64,000 nt of DNA from Hedera helix (Eukaryota; Streptophyta; Magnoliopsida; Apiales; Araliaceae), in contig OX359278.1 of assembly GCA_947179155.2 (NCBI GenBank), positions 25,139,297 to 25,203,296 of the forward strand, written 5' to 3'. Position 1 is the first letter of the stretch. The number at the start of each line of letters is the position of its first letter. The notes under the pieces were generated by a model. It was not told the origin of the DNA. It was given only the letters and a program-made list of their open reading frames with translations, and searched no databases. The position numbers and the translations under genes are program-made. Below, piece after piece: positions 1 to 11,262 of this stretch.

Positions 1-299
1 TATTCGTCATTATCTTAGTCATGATATTTCTTACTGGGCTATTTGAGCTCATCCTTTCTTTTGTTCCATTACAGGAGATGAAAACGTAACAGGGTCTAGC
101 CGGGGAATGGAGTGAGAGTGCGGGGATAGCTATCATAGTCTTCACGTGTTATAAAATAGTGTGACAATAATAATGAAGACTTAGTTGTGTTGTATTATCC
201 ACTGTATTGTTGTACGTTGTGCTTCATTGTAATAATTTTGTTGTAGTCTTTTGACGACTCAAGTTTGGGCTGTGTGGGCTCAGATTTGGGGGCGTCACA
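1..299 (+). repeat. 5' LTR, 3'-terminal portion only
   Basis: This is the end of the upstream LTR, ending GGCGTCACA at 299. It matches 3065-3363 base for base by eye. The missing 2.5 kb lies to the left of the window. Confidence 0.88.
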
Positions 300-301
300 G
301 T

Positions 302-316
302 TGGCATCAGAGCTTA
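302..316 (+). other. Primer binding site (initiator Met tRNA type)
   Basis: TGGCATCAGAGCTTA follows the LTR end by two bases. It differs at one position from the usual plant gypsy PBS TGGTATCAGAGC, which pairs with the 3' end of initiator Met tRNA. Confidence 0.8.
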
Positions 317-498
317 GGGATATGGTCTTTAATGGAGATCTGGGGTAGAACTAGGAGGGGAGAGACGAATATAATCAGTCACTAGTGTGTCCCACCTAAA
401 TTAGATTTTATTATCTAATGAGTTGATTTGAATATAGGGACATGAAGTGATGAGTCAGTTTGTTTGAACTAACAACTATTTTGTGACCACAGTTTAGT

Positions 499-585
499 AT
501 GACATCTGGAAATCAGGAGGATAACTTTGAAATGCCCGGTACGTCAATTTCGGGGACGAAATTTCATAAGGAGGGGAGGTTGTAA
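499..585 (+). pseudogene. Gag-start/pol-end remnant ORF (28 aa)
   Basis: An ATG at 499 opens a short frame beginning MTSGNQEDNFEMP, which looks like a gag N-terminus. It runs straight into bases that, in another frame, read as the usual end of a gypsy pol (FGDEIS then stop). The frame ends at the TAA spanning the LTR start. The join near 533-541 is therefore a deletion scar of several kb. There is no sign that the 28-residue product has a function. Confidence 0.6.
566..580 (+). other. Polypurine tract
   Basis: The purine run AAGGAGGGGAGG directly precedes the LTR start TGTAAGACCCC at 581, as expected for the plus-strand primer of a gypsy element. Confidence 0.8.
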
Positions 586-984
586 GACCCCGAATTTATG
601 AAATACAAAATTTAATTTTTCTTCATATATATTTTTCCTGAAACAGTAAATGGTTAAATTGACAAAATTGAAAGTTAAGGATGTTATGTGCAAATTTTAT
701 TTTGTCGGACAATATTCTTTTTGTCGGGGAATATTCGTTTTGTCGGGGAATATTCGGGCCGTACGACGGCGCCGAAATAACAAATTATTTGTGGACCCCA
801 CAACAGAATATTTGTTGGATATAGAAAACGACAGAAGTAACCTTTTTAAATAAAAATAGTCAACGGTGTTAACTGTTAAAATACCGGTGATAAAAGAATA
901 GTAGCATACGGTAATTTATGGTATTTTCTGTAGCACACGGTACTCTACAGTAGCACACGGTATTGCACAGTGTCTCATATTATT

Positions 985-1205
985 GGTCTGATAATTGACA
1001 CCGTAATTGTTACGCATCATTTCATCAATAATTGTCACTGCATAATATTTTATATTATCAATTCAATTATTGTTGCTACACAGTATTTTGCATTATTGAT
1101 TCAATAATTGTCATTACACTGTATTTCATATCATCGAGCCAATAATTGTTGGTGCACTGTAGTTTAAAATTATTGAATCTAATAATTGTCACAGTAGCAA
1201 ATACA
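985..1205 (+). repeat. Degenerate ~60-bp tandem repeat in LTR
   Basis: AATAATTGTCACTGCA-like segments recur about every 60 bp, at least four times, with considerable divergence. The 900-975 stretch before it repeats GTAGCACACGGTA three times. Confidence 0.6.
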
Positions 1206-1361
1206 CTATAATTTATATTATTAAATTAATAAAAATATGTAACGTGTTTCTTACATTATTGTGGTAACATTATTTTATATGTTGGACTCACAGGAAGAAT
1301 AAATAAATAAATAAATAAATAAATAAAAAATAAAATAATTAATTTTACTATTTGAAATAGT

Positions 1362-1400
1362 AACGTGAATAGTGACGTGAATAGTGACGTGAATAGTAAG
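1362..1400 (+). repeat. 12-bp tandem repeat GTGACGTGAATA
   Basis: Three copies of GTAACGTGAATA/GTGACGTGAATA stand in a row upstream of the TATA box. Each carries a TGACGT core, the kind of site bound by TGA/bZIP factors. A role as an LTR enhancer is an inference from position, about 130-170 bp upstream of the TATA box. Confidence 0.55.
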
Positions 1401-1529
1401 AAACATGTGGGACCCATTGTGGGGCCCACATGAAATGTGAGAATTTGCTGAAGAGTTGGTGGAGGCTGCGCAGCAGCCTCTGCTGAATTTTTTTCTGTTC
1501 ACCTACCACGCATAGTAACTTATTTTCTC

Positions 1530-1539
1530 CTATAAATAG
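1530..1539 (+). promoter_or_regulatory. LTR TATA box (CTATAAATAG)
   Basis: CTATAAATAG is the canonical plant LTR TATA element. It lies a third of the way into the LTR, which places U3 at about 581-1560. Confidence 0.7.
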
Positions 1540-1979
1540 CTTGCTCAGCTGAATAGAAAAATCACACCTAAAACATAAAATTTTTCTATAAGAATTTTAT
1601 GAGTTTTCTCTGAGAATAGTAAGGTTATTTTGAGAGTTTGAAAGCCAAAAGGAGTGCAGGAATTTTTCAAGTAAGTGTTTTATTAAAGAGTAGTAATTTC
1701 ATAAATTTCTATTTTTCACGGTATTCACAAATCTTCCTTTAGAAGACTCTTCTTTGAGAAGATTCATTTTTAAAAGCTTTCTTTGGAAGATTTATTTTGG
1801 AATATTATTTTAAAACTATTTTAAAGTTGGTATTTTATACTACAAAAATTATGTTAAATATATATAATTTTGATAGTTCATAATATATGAGTTATCATAC
1901 ACTTTGAAGTTTACATGTTGTAATTACTAATTTTATTATAAATATATAGGTTGATCAATCTCATTTTTATCAATATCCA

Positions 1980-2150
1980 GTCACCAGATAAGGTAAGAAA
2001 TGTCATTTTTTTTACACTCTTGAACTTACTACGGTAAGGAATTTCATTTTCTTTCATACTCTTAAACTTACTACAGTAAGAAATATCATTTTTTTTCACT
2101 CTTGAACTTGCTACGGTAAGGGATATTATTTTCTTTCATACTCCTGAATC
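1980..2150 (+). repeat. ~56-bp tandem repeat in LTR
   Basis: Three copies of a unit containing TACTACGGTAAGGAAT and a T-rich tract with ACTCTTGAACTT. Confidence 0.6.
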
Positions 2151-2580
2151 GAAACTTATTATGGAACTATTGCTTCTATAATTCCTGAAAATATTATATG
2201 TTCCATAATAGTTGAACTTCATTATTTCAACTGAACCTTCCTATTTTCTGAATCTTTCTATTGAACTGTAACCGTTATTCTGAACTGTGGATCTTGAATA
2301 TCATTTTTAAATTTCACTCCACATCATGTTGGCAATTTGGACATTATTTGAATCTGCACAAAGTAAACTTCTGATACTTATTGTTTATCCTGTTCTTCTG
2401 TTCATCATTTGTATCACTGTTATTTGTATTAATCATCAAGAATCAAGCTGTTGTGAATATCTGTGGCCGGGGGCACAGATGTGATATAATTGTTGAACAG
2501 ATGATAGGTTAAAGGCAATATACTAGGTTAAAGGCGATACATCTGTTCGGTGTCTTTTATGGCACGTGGTGAATGTTCTC

Positions 2581-2870
2581 TTTGGCCCGTAGTGCAAAGA
2601 TGAACTGTTGGTTGGTATGATTATGACCAAAGGCTGAATCTGGTATAATCACGACCGTTGGTGCTTTATTGAATATCTTTGGCCCGTAGTGCAAAGATGA
2701 ACTGTTGATTGGTATGATTATTACCAAAGGCTGAATCTGGTATAATCATGACCGTTGGTGTTATATTAAATGTATTTGGCCCGTAGTGCAAATATGAACT
2801 GTTGATCTGCATGATTATGATCAGGAACTGTGAATTTTTATTATCATGACTAATGGTATTTCAGATGATA
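2581..2870 (+). repeat. 97-bp tandem repeat, three copies
   Basis: TTTGGCCCGTAGTGCAAA occurs at 2581, 2678 and (as TTTGGCCCGTAGTGCAAA with a later A>T) 2775, an exact 97-bp step. The units include ATGATTATGACC and TATAATCATGACC, which are close to inverted copies of one another. Confidence 0.8.
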
Positions 2871-3363
2871 AAAGTTGATGATATTTTTACAAAAAAGAGA
2901 AGCGAGTGGACATTATAGTCTGCATTATTCTTCTAATAGATTGCTCATTCCGCTGCTATTATTGATCTGAACGTTGTTTAAGAATTTAACTACAGTTTTT
3001 GATATAAACCTTGTAGTCTATTGTATTCTATCAAGAACTCAACTGTTGAAGGCTAATGATAATTTATTCGTCATTATCTTAGTCATGATATTTCTTACTG
3101 GGCTATTTGAGCTCATCCTTTCTTTTGTTCCATTACAGGAGATGAAAACGTAACAGGGTCTAGCCGGGGAATGGAGTGAGAGTGCGGGGATAGCTATCAT
3201 AGTCTTCACGTGTTATAAAATAGTGTGACAATAATAATGAAGACTTAGTTGTGTTGTATTATCCACTGTATTGTTGTACGTTGTGCTTCATTGTAATAAT
3301 TTTGTTGTAGTCTTTTGACGACTCAAGTTTGGGCTGTGTGGGCTCAGATTTGGGGGCGTCACA

Positions 3364-3395
3364 TAGTACACAAGTGCAAAATTTGGGTGCTTACA
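3364..3395 (-). repeat. 3' LTR remnant of the Tat element
   Basis: These 32 bp match the right-hand end of the other Tat LTRs (AGTACACAAGTGCAAAATTTGGGTG and TACA, as at 29511-29542 and 33090-33120). The rest of the LTR lies beyond the inserted gypsy element. The last bases read GTGCTTACA rather than GTGTCTACA. Confidence 0.8.
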
Positions 3396-3412
3396 GCTGC
3401 CCCTCGTTATCA
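3396..3412 (-). other. Polypurine tract of the Tat element
   Basis: On the minus strand this reads GATAACGAGGGGCAGC directly before the LTR start. The equivalent site at 29543-29559 reads GATAAAGAGGGGCAGC. Confidence 0.75.
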
Positions 3413-3610
3413 TGTTTATGGAATGAAATATGAAATAAACGGGATAAAGAAGTAGGCACCTAATGCATGTAAATGCCATTACATATTTAACGATGCAACA
3501 CACATATTAAGATGATGCAATGTCACATTCAACACATTTGTGTAGAGGTCGATTCAAAGTTACGAATGAATATCAGTCGGGTCTCGTCTACGACGAGTCA
3601 TTTTTGTGAC

Positions 3611-4130
3611 GGTCAGGTATCGTCTCTGACGGGTCGTTTTTGGGACGGTCAGGTATTATCTCTGACGGTTCGTTTTTTTGGGTTGGTCAGGTATCGTCTC
3701 TGACGGGTTGTTTTTTGAGTTAGTCAGGTATCGTCTCTGACGGGTCGTTTTTGGGACGGTCAGGTATCGTCTTTGACGGGTCGTATTTTTGGGTTGGTCA
3801 GGTATCGTCTCTGACGGGTCGTTTTTTGAGTTGGTCAGGTCTCGTCTTTGACAGGTCGTTTTTTGAGTTGGTCAGGTATCGTCTCTGATGGGTCGTTTTT
3901 GGGTTGGTCAGGTATCGTCTCTGACGGGTCGGTTTTTGGGTTGGTCAGGTATCGTCTCTGACGGGTCGTTTTTTGAGTTGGTCATGTATCGTCTCTGACG
4001 GATCGTTTTTGAGTTGGTCAGGTATCGTCTCTAACGGGTCGTTTTTTGAGTTGGTCAGGTATCGTCTCTGACGGGTCATTTTTGGGTTGGTCAGGTATCA
4101 TCTCTGACGGGTCATTTTTTGAGTTGGTCA
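3611..4130 (-). repeat. ~36-38-bp tandem repeat array, about 14 copies
   Basis: The unit GGTCAGGTATCGTCTCTGAC plus GGGTCGTTTTT and a GAGTT/GGGTT/GGGAC tail repeats with small changes in T-run length. The related copy at 29728-30150 has the same array with different variants. Tandem arrays just inside the 3' LTR are known in Tat/Ogre elements. Confidence 0.9.
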
Positions 4131-4864
4131 CGTTTTATAATCTTGTACTTAGATTGTAACAAGTTACATGTTGGCTCGGGGTAACAAAAGGGAAGCTAGG
4201 GGGCACCGAGACCAGCCGCAGGTGCATCTGCGGCCAGCCGCAGATGCATTTGCGGCGGTCACTATTTCAGATCGCGACCCCTCGCGATCCGTCACTTTTC
4301 AACTTTTTCTCTCCCACGTTTTCGGTTTTCCTCGTCCCAAGCTGGCTTTTGCATCTTTTTGGACTCTTTTTGCTAAATCTGCTCCGGTTAAATCAGTCTA
4401 CGCACTTTGGGTAACATTTTAACTCATTTTTCTTTGATTTTCGTTTTCGTTTGGCTATACATTTACTTATTTGAATGTTTTAACTTAGCAATGCATGCCT
4501 ATATCAGATATTTGTGTTGATCGCAGCATATATAAATAATGGGTCTTGCATACATGCTTTTTTATTTTATTGTTTTAGTCATTTTATGCTCACGACGCAT
4601 CATTTTCACTTGCATTTGGGATTTGTTGGTTGTCTGATTTGGTTAAACATGCCTAATTGTGCATGGATTTCCCATTTTACAAACGAAATTTTGCCAAAAT
4701 TTTGGGAAATCTAGTGCACCCTTATGGACTCATTCATGCATTTTCAATCTCATATCATTATAGATAAACATGCTATGCTTCCCTATTATTTAGCAATATG
4801 CAATAAGCTTTTTGAAAGATAACGGGCTAATGATGTACCTCTTTTTCGTGATGCCGTTTCAGCT
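4131..4864. other. Tat 3' noncoding region with GC-rich palindromes
   Basis: Mostly unique AT-rich DNA. It contains two adjacent near-palindromes at 4215-4258 (GCCGCAGGTGCATCTGCGGC, then a variant centred on ATGCAT). The segment is colinear with 30151-30867 in the neighbouring Tat fragment. I see no gene here. The bases just before 4865 would be the upstream region of the antisense gene. Confidence 0.6.
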
Positions 4865-6545
4865 ATGAATACTGATGCTCCCATCGGTTCTACGGTGCCC
4901 CGGGTTGCTGGGGTCCGTCGACGTAGATCGGTCACCTCGGCTCCCGCTCCGGTCCTGACCCGTTATTCCCGTAGACTGGCGGAGTCTGTCATTCGTCCAG
5001 TCCACCCTAATGTCGGTGAGGATGCCCCAATTGAGGCAGAGGCGGGTCCTTCTGGCATAGCGGCCCCTCCCCCCATGCGTCGGATCTTACCAGGGGCCCG
5101 TGCTAGGATATCGGATCTGCTTGGTCCTGATCTCAGTAGTCACCCATCAGCATTCCTTGCGGCTAACGAGGTATATCCGTTGTTTAAATTCATTCAAACC
5201 CGTGTGATTACCATGACTGACTGTTTGGTGGTTGTCACAGGTTCCTGAGTTTACCCAACCTCGGGGTAACTGGTTCAGCATTTATACCCTCTACCATGCG
5301 CTACATCCTGACTACCGTGGGATGGTAGACTCTTGGGGTTTTAGACACTTCTTTACCATCGCCCCTCGCCGATGTCCATGGGGCTACATGCGGGCATTAT
5401 CTGAGCGCTGGTTCCACCAGACCCAGTCGCTTCATCTTCTGGATTGTGAGCTGCTGTTGACACCTCTTGACTGACGCTATATCATCGGGGTGGAGTTCTC
5501 CGGACCCCGTGTTCCCTTGGAGCCAGATATCACCCCCGCAGCCGTTCGATCTTTGTTAGGGTACTCTCCTCAGGATAAGGTCTTTAAGGCCCGCAGTATT
5601 CGTTCCGGAGCTTTAGCAGTGGATGCTATTGGAGGGGTCCTTTCTGAGCCATTCCCTGCGGACCGACCTGCCCGTGACTTTCTGCTCCGGCGTTTATTCT
5701 TGACTATCATGAGGGGTTGTTTTCTAAGGAACAACTCCTCGACCATCCATTTCAGTATCGTCGGAGCTACCCGGGATGTGGATCGGATCGAGGACTATGA
5801 TTGGGGTTCCTTCAGATTTCCCTACTTCCTCCACGGTTTTCGCCTTCGCTTAGAGGGACAGACGGATGCCTGGCTCGGATTCTACCCCTTTCTGCTGGTA
5901 GGTCATTTTTATTGCATCGTCCTTCATTTGTTTCATTCCTTTGACTTTTTCGGGTACTTATGTCCCTTGTTCTTTGTTTATCAGTTCTGGGCATATGAGC
6001 AGCTTCCATGCCTACGACCGGTTACTACCCTCGGTCCAGAGACTTATCCTAGGGGTCGTCGGTGGCATCACAGCACTTTCGAGGAGACCCCGGTGTCAGA
6101 TAGCTTTGCCCACTGTCAATTGCTGTTGGAGCTGATCTCGTCAGCGGATGTGATCTGGGTTCCCTATACTGCGGATCATCTGGCGGTGGGTTTTACCGGT
6201 GGTTTTCCCGCGAATCAGAAGTTTGCTCTGTCCACCCGTCGCATTCCCTTTCTGACTTATGGTGGATGGGAGCTATATTTGGGGGGAGCGCGCCATCAGA
6301 TGTGTTTCCGGGGAGGTCCGTGTCCCTTTTGCCCCTCCTCTACGGAGATTTTGGCTCATGGATGCCCATCTTCTAGATACCTTGGTGGCCGGGGAGGACG
6401 GGTACATGCTATCTGACGGCCCTCATACGAGCGAGAGTTTCAGCGCCTGGTGGAAACCCCGCACTATTGGGCCTTAGACCCGGGCCACCTTCTTCCTTGG
6501 AGACCTGTTTCACGGGTCGGTGATGATGACAGATTGGATGGAATG

Positions 6546-7772
6546 TGTTGTCCGATTTATATATGGTCAATTCGCGCAAGTATACACGGTCAATCAAGTA
6601 CTATAGAAGTAAAAAGGATGTCGAACCCACAAGGAACGGATAACAATTATTCTAATTATTACGCAAATATCAATTTAAATCTAATTTAAACGAATAACAA
6701 TTTAAATTATGAAAATATTAAATACTAATTAACCAAAGTTGATTTTCAGATATTTTAAAACTTAGGATTACAACTTCCCCAATTGATTACAATAATCTCT
6801 TCATCTTATTTTCAATTGATTAATTCTCATGAGTTGTTAACGGAGATTGCCTATTTATTTATTAACTTTGTTCAATAGATAATAAAAAGATCTAATCCAC
6901 TTACCTTGCTACTATTCGTGCAATATAAACTTGAATTAAACTCATTACGAACAAACTCTCCACCACGTTACATATGGCACGTAGGTATTATCATCCTATG
7001 CACTATTGTGCTATTCTCTTAAAAAGAATCAACAAGTTCATATGTTATTATATCCAGATCTAATCTTAGATTCCTTTCTCAATTACATCTAAGATATCCG
7101 ATTAACTGCTGCGCACACAATTAATAAATTCAAGCATAAGACATAATAAACAACTCAAGTAGAATCAATAACTGAAAATAAGTATGAATTAATTATCATA
7201 AACCAAAAGGGTCCATTGAAATCCTAATTGAATGTTTAGTTCATCATAGTCAAATAAGAAACCATCATCATAATTATAACTAACATTCAGAAGTTCAAGA
7301 TAATGAGATAAAAAGAGAAAAAGAATGAAACTCTATAGCCTCTCTTGTCTGCAATCCGAATCCTCTGAAGCTTGTCAATGCACGTGAATGGAGGCTCTCA
7401 CTGATCTTCCGTATCTTTCTTGTACAACCCACACCTCCATCTATATACTAGTAATCCCTAAGTAGGGTTTTAAGCGTCCAAAATCGATTAGGAAACTCAA
7501 ATCTTCAGTAAAACGCGTAACTGCCCGACAAAATCTGCGACTCAGCGCTGCCAGCTCTGACCGTAGCACTATTCCAGCGCTGCCAGCTCTGGCCCTTTTC
7601 CCAGAAATTACAAAATTGCCATTTACACCTCGAACATGCCTGTTTTGCCCCTTTTCCACCTTGCTGCAGAAAATAGACATAAATGCGAATAAAATGTACT
7701 AAAAAGACTTTAAAGACAACCAAATATTAAGCCTAAACATATCTAAATCATAGGTATAAAACCTACTCATCA
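6546..7772 (-). repeat. Athila 3' LTR (1227 bp)
   Basis: Minus-strand orientation: begins TGATGAGTAGG at 7772 and ends at 6546. It includes two copies of CAGCGCTGCCAGCTCTG at 7543-7600. Apparent substitutions against the other LTR cluster in 6600-6860; 7000-7772 looks identical. No ORF in it has a recognisable domain. Confidence 0.9.
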
Positions 7773-7790
7773 AATACCCCCAAACTCAAG
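7773..7790 (-). other. Athila polypurine tract
   Basis: On the minus strand, GAGTTTGGGGGTATT stands directly before the LTR start TGATGAG. Confidence 0.75.
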
Positions 7791-8999
7791 ACTTTGCTTG
7801 TCCTCAAGCCAAACACTAAACAGAAAAGAAAATAAATAAATAAAACTAACTAATCTATCTACATGAATGCAAATGCATGACAACTAATATATCGAGCAAC
7901 TAACCAACATACTTCATAAAAATCCAGCCTCAAAGATCCTTAACTAACGTCTCAGCAAGACTTTAAATTCATGCACAACCGAAAATCTAACTTATCACCA
8001 ATTTCGTCTCACTCTCGACCCTTTCGTGTGTGTGTGTCCTCAATATATCAAACCAATTATAATCTCAATTCAATACATGAATATCAGTGCTCAACAAAAT
8101 ATGTTATTACCCTTCTCATACACTTGTTTTCATACTTTTTTTATCGAGTGCGTCTTACGCTCCATCTCGTATATTATTATCTTAGCATGTGCCATGTCCA
8201 TTTTTTTTAGGCTTTTCAAAATCACCCATGTAGCGAACTTTCCACCAGTGACTCCCAACCTAATAGGTTTTTAGGGGCACTAAATGTAGAGACACTCCTA
8301 AGGGCTTACTTGTTCGAGCAATAGAGGCCACAAAAACAGACTAGCCAAGATCTGCTCATATCTGTCTAACTTCCTTCATGTTTTCATCTCATTGCAGTTC
8401 AGACAGGCATCGAAGCAGTTATTGCTTTCCATTATATATATACTTTTTTTTTTTTTTTTTAATATTTTCCAACAAGTGATAGAAGTTTCCCATATCCATA
8501 ACGAACACCGAATTCGTAACTGAACCAACACCTAATCAATTCAATATATTGAATGTGCGCAATAATAAAGGGTCTCGAACTTGACAGTACTAGCAATAGT
8601 TAAAATCTTTGATTTAGCAATTCTTATCCGTCACACTAACTTAATTAGTTAATTGATCAACTTTTCATCATCGGCCTTCCTTAAATTTCATATATTTATT
8701 TATTGCCCAAATGCCCTAAATATGATTTTTTTTTTCTTCATGATATCTGAATGCAACAAACTAAATGCCACATGATAAATATTTTTGTGATTTTTTGATT
8801 TTTCAAATTTTTTCCTTTTTTTTTTTTTTTAACTGAAAATAAACGTAAAGCTAAATGAAATATGCAACAAAATGAAATATGCAACAAACTAAACTACAAG
8901 CAAGCAAACCCACCCCCAAACTCAGATTGAACTATGTCCGCATGCAAAAAATATAGAAATGCGAAAAGACAAAGAAAAGGACAGAGGACTTCCCTGATA
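7791..8999. other. Athila 3' noncoding region
   Basis: About 1.2 kb of AT-rich DNA with two long T-runs (8442-8460 and 8817-8831) and no frame I can assign. It separates the extra ORF from the 3' LTR. In some Athila elements an envelope-like ORF with membrane segments lies in this area; I see no convincing one here. Confidence 0.5.
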
Positions 9000-10232
9000 T
9001 TAATTGTCTCGATCGCCTGCTGCACCATCATCGCCGTCCTCATCCTCATCTTCATCCTCGGCAGCAACTGGGTCGCAGGGTGGATATTGTGATAATGCCG
9101 GGGGAACCGAGAAATGAACATGTGGAGCATTCGGGTTCATTGCGGCAAACATGTTTGTCAATGCTCTATTTGAGTTGACAATATAGGAATATATCTCCGC
9201 TTGGCGCATAGCAAGGCAGGTGTTTTGCCGACCGATATCCTCATGCTGTTGGTTTAGTCGCATCTGCAACTGCATAAATCTTTGATCAAATTTCCGCGAT
9301 AATGAATCCATCGAGGTTGACGGGTCCGCGGCTGGAGGTGGTGGCGATGGAGGAACCATGATATACCCCAGCCCACTCGGATGAGACTCGCCCCCATTCC
9401 ATACTGTATAGCGCATTATCAAAGCGTGATCAATGATTGGGGATGGGAAGGCCACCTCTTCTTTATTATTCCAAGTCACCCCAGCTTGGCGACACAAAGC
9501 ACTTATGAGCGAGGGATGAGGAAATCCTCCTGTTGTAGCCCCTTTCCACGCTCTCAATACGGAATCATGAATGACACGACCAACATTCACATTCATTCCC
9601 GTAACTATACCATACAACAGAGCAGCTCGTTCCTTTGTCACGTCACTCACGTGTCGCGTAGGCATTAACCGTGCACAAATAAACGCATACCATGCCTTGC
9701 CGTACCGACTAAGTGCCGAATGTGAAAATGTCATCGCGCCACTTTCCCTGAATTTCCATCGTGTTCCCGGTTTGCATAAGGTAGTAATAATCTCGTCATA
9801 GTCTGGAGAATCGCTGATATACTTCGAATAGCCCTCATTAATCGCATAATCCGGTAGGTTGAAGAAGTTGTTTATTTCGGATATGACGAATGCAATTGTC
9901 TGCCCGCGGACAAGAACTTCATGAGAATTGTGTTCTTGTAGATTCGCATAGAACTCTTTCACAACGGGAACCACATCATCGATCGGTTGCTCTGTAAATG
10001 TACGCCATCCTTTTGTAGCAATCATAGCTGACAAGTTCCCATCTAACCGTATATCAGGTCGTAATCCCCGTTCCGAAATCACAGTGCGGGTGTCCCATGC
10101 ATGAAATTTGGCCGCGGCGTCGGCACTAATGAACCGCGATGGATCATATTTCTTTGTCGACTTAGAATGTGATCCCTCGGGCCGTGGACGCTTAGAAGAC
10201 ATCTTGGCAATAGCGAGACCCAAATATCCCAA
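9000..10232 (-). CDS. Athila extra ORF: putative plant transposon protein (about 400 aa)
   Basis: An unbroken frame of 410 codons downstream of pol on the same strand. The ATG at 10202 (MSSKRPRPEG...) is a more natural start than the ATG at 10232, because a basic, nuclear-localisation-like N-terminus follows it at once. The body resembles the family annotated as putative plant transposon protein (PF20167, as I recall it), which is often found after Athila pol. The middle is rich in aromatic and charged residues; the C-terminus has a proline run (about 301-307), a predicted coiled-coil stretch with regular leucine/glutamine, and an acidic tail with DEDEDEDGDD. No catalytic motif is visible and no function is known. 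It remains open while pol of the same element is broken. Confidence 0.7.
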   Translation of the reverse strand: MGYLGLAIAKMSSKRPRPEGSHSKSTKKYDPSRFISADAAAKFHAWDTRTVISERGLRPDIRLDGNLSAMIATKGWRTFTEQPIDDVVPVVKEFYANLQEHNSHEVLVRGQTIAFVISEINNFFNLPDYAINEGYSKYISDSPDYDEIITTLCKPGTRWKFRESGAMTFSHSALSRYGKAWYAFICARLMPTRHVSDVTKERAALLYGIVTGMNVNVGRVIHDSVLRAWKGATTGGFPHPSLISALCRQAGVTWNNKEEVAFPSPIIDHALIMRYTVWNGGESHPSGLGYIMVPPSPPPPAADPSTSMDSLSRKFDQRFMQLQMRLNQQHEDIGRQNTCLAMRQAEIYSYIVNSNRALTNMFAAMNPNAPHVHFSVPPALSQYPPCDPVAAEDEDEDEDGDDGAAGDRDN

Positions 10233-11262
10233 AAGAACTTCAAAAGTATGCCAAAATCACACTCAGTTGTCGTTGAGGCAATTCGTCGAACACGTGGTGT
10301 GCACTGTGTAGGTCTCCTCTGAACAATGTCTCCCCCAAACCGGATTATACCACCCACAAAGGGTTTCTTTGATACGGCAGCAGGCCCCAATGAATTTCAC
10401 AAATACTTGGTTCAAAAACACCCACAAGTGAAGCAAGAATAATTGGCCCGAAGCACTTACTTGGTAACTTTGGTGGTGATGAACAACCTGGAATTCCTGT
10501 CCTTAGTGAACGAATCGTGGCTGGGGAGTGAAGAAAACAATCCGAGTGGAGGCTTGGAAGATGATGTTGAGCGGTGTTGTGATCCTTGAAATACCCACGA
10601 ATCGGATGGAATGTCAGGAGGCTAGAGGCTTGGAGTCGGTTGGATGTTTGGAAGCCCGGTGTGCCAAATAGGGGCGTACGATAATGTGTAAAAACCGTGT
10701 GGGTGAGGTGTTTTAAAAACTGGCCTCAGACATCAGCGCCGACAGCGCTAGAAAATACACTGAGTCAGCGCCGGCAGCGCCCAAAGCAGTAGGGGTTAGC
10801 GCCGGCAGCGCTCAAAATTGCGTTGAGTCAGAGCCGGCAGCGCCCAAAACAGAAGGGGTCAGCGCCGGCAGCTCTCAAAATGCTTGATTTTCAGAGCCGG
10901 CAGCGCCCAAAACAGAAGGGGTCAGCGCCGGCAGCGCTCAAAATGCTTGATTTTTAGAGCCGGCAGCGCTGGGCCAAAATGTCTAAAAAAAATTGTCCAA
11001 CTGTTTTCTGCTCTTAATTCGCGTGCTGACATGCCTGACATGAAATATGACAATAATTAGCATGGTTTTAGAATAAATCATATGCTTAATGATTATGAAG
11101 TCCTAAAAATGACTAAACGAATTATAAAATAAATAGCAAAAATAAATAAAATAAAATAAAAAAATTGTTGCAAATACTAAAAACGATAAATTGTGAACGA
11201 TAATTGGGTTGCCTCCCAACAAGCGCTTGCTTTAGAGTCTTCCAGCCTGACTACTTCCTGAG
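10233..11262. other. Athila spacer with GC-rich short repeats
   Basis: Between the extra ORF and pol. The 10730-10985 part repeats a 50-65-bp unit built on AGCGCCGGCAGCGCTCAAAA and CAGAAGGGGTC, about six GC boxes in all. The rest is AT-rich. A related GC box is found in the Del-like LTRs at 36066-36150 and 46752-46840. Confidence 0.75.

Larger units (their letters stand above)
1..3363 (+). mobile_element. Internally deleted Ty3/gypsy element (Tekay/Del-like), left edge outside window
   Basis: Positions 1-299 repeat as 3065-3363 with no difference I can see, so these are the ends of two LTRs in direct orientation. Between them lie a tRNA-Met-type primer binding site (302), only 281 bp of interior, and a polypurine tract (about 568-579) just before the second LTR at 581. 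The phrase GGGGACGAAATTTC before the tract is typical of the end of pol in chromovirus/Tekay elements. The interior keeps the first codons of an ORF and the last codons of another, so gag-pol has been deleted. The element ends at 3363 and the sequence resumes within the 3' LTR of the Tat element, so this is a nested and younger insertion. Target duplication cannot be tested because the left end is outside the window. Confidence 0.85.
581..3363 (+). repeat. 3' LTR (2783 bp) of the deleted gypsy element
   Basis: Begins TGTAAGACCCC after the polypurine tract and ends GGCGTCACA. It holds a TATA box at 1530-1539, four blocks of short tandem repeats (described separately) and AT-rich unique DNA. 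ORFs inside it are short and have no recognisable domain. Length is at the upper end for Tekay/Del LTRs. Confidence 0.87.

Noticed and set aside
4215..4258. GC palindromes as bacterial-type terminators
   Set aside because: The DNA is plant nuclear; no T-run follows and the motifs are repeated in LTRs.
7441..7723. ORFs of 72-79 codons in both Athila LTRs
   Set aside because: Identical in both LTRs because the LTRs are nearly identical; no domain, and they cover the GC boxes.
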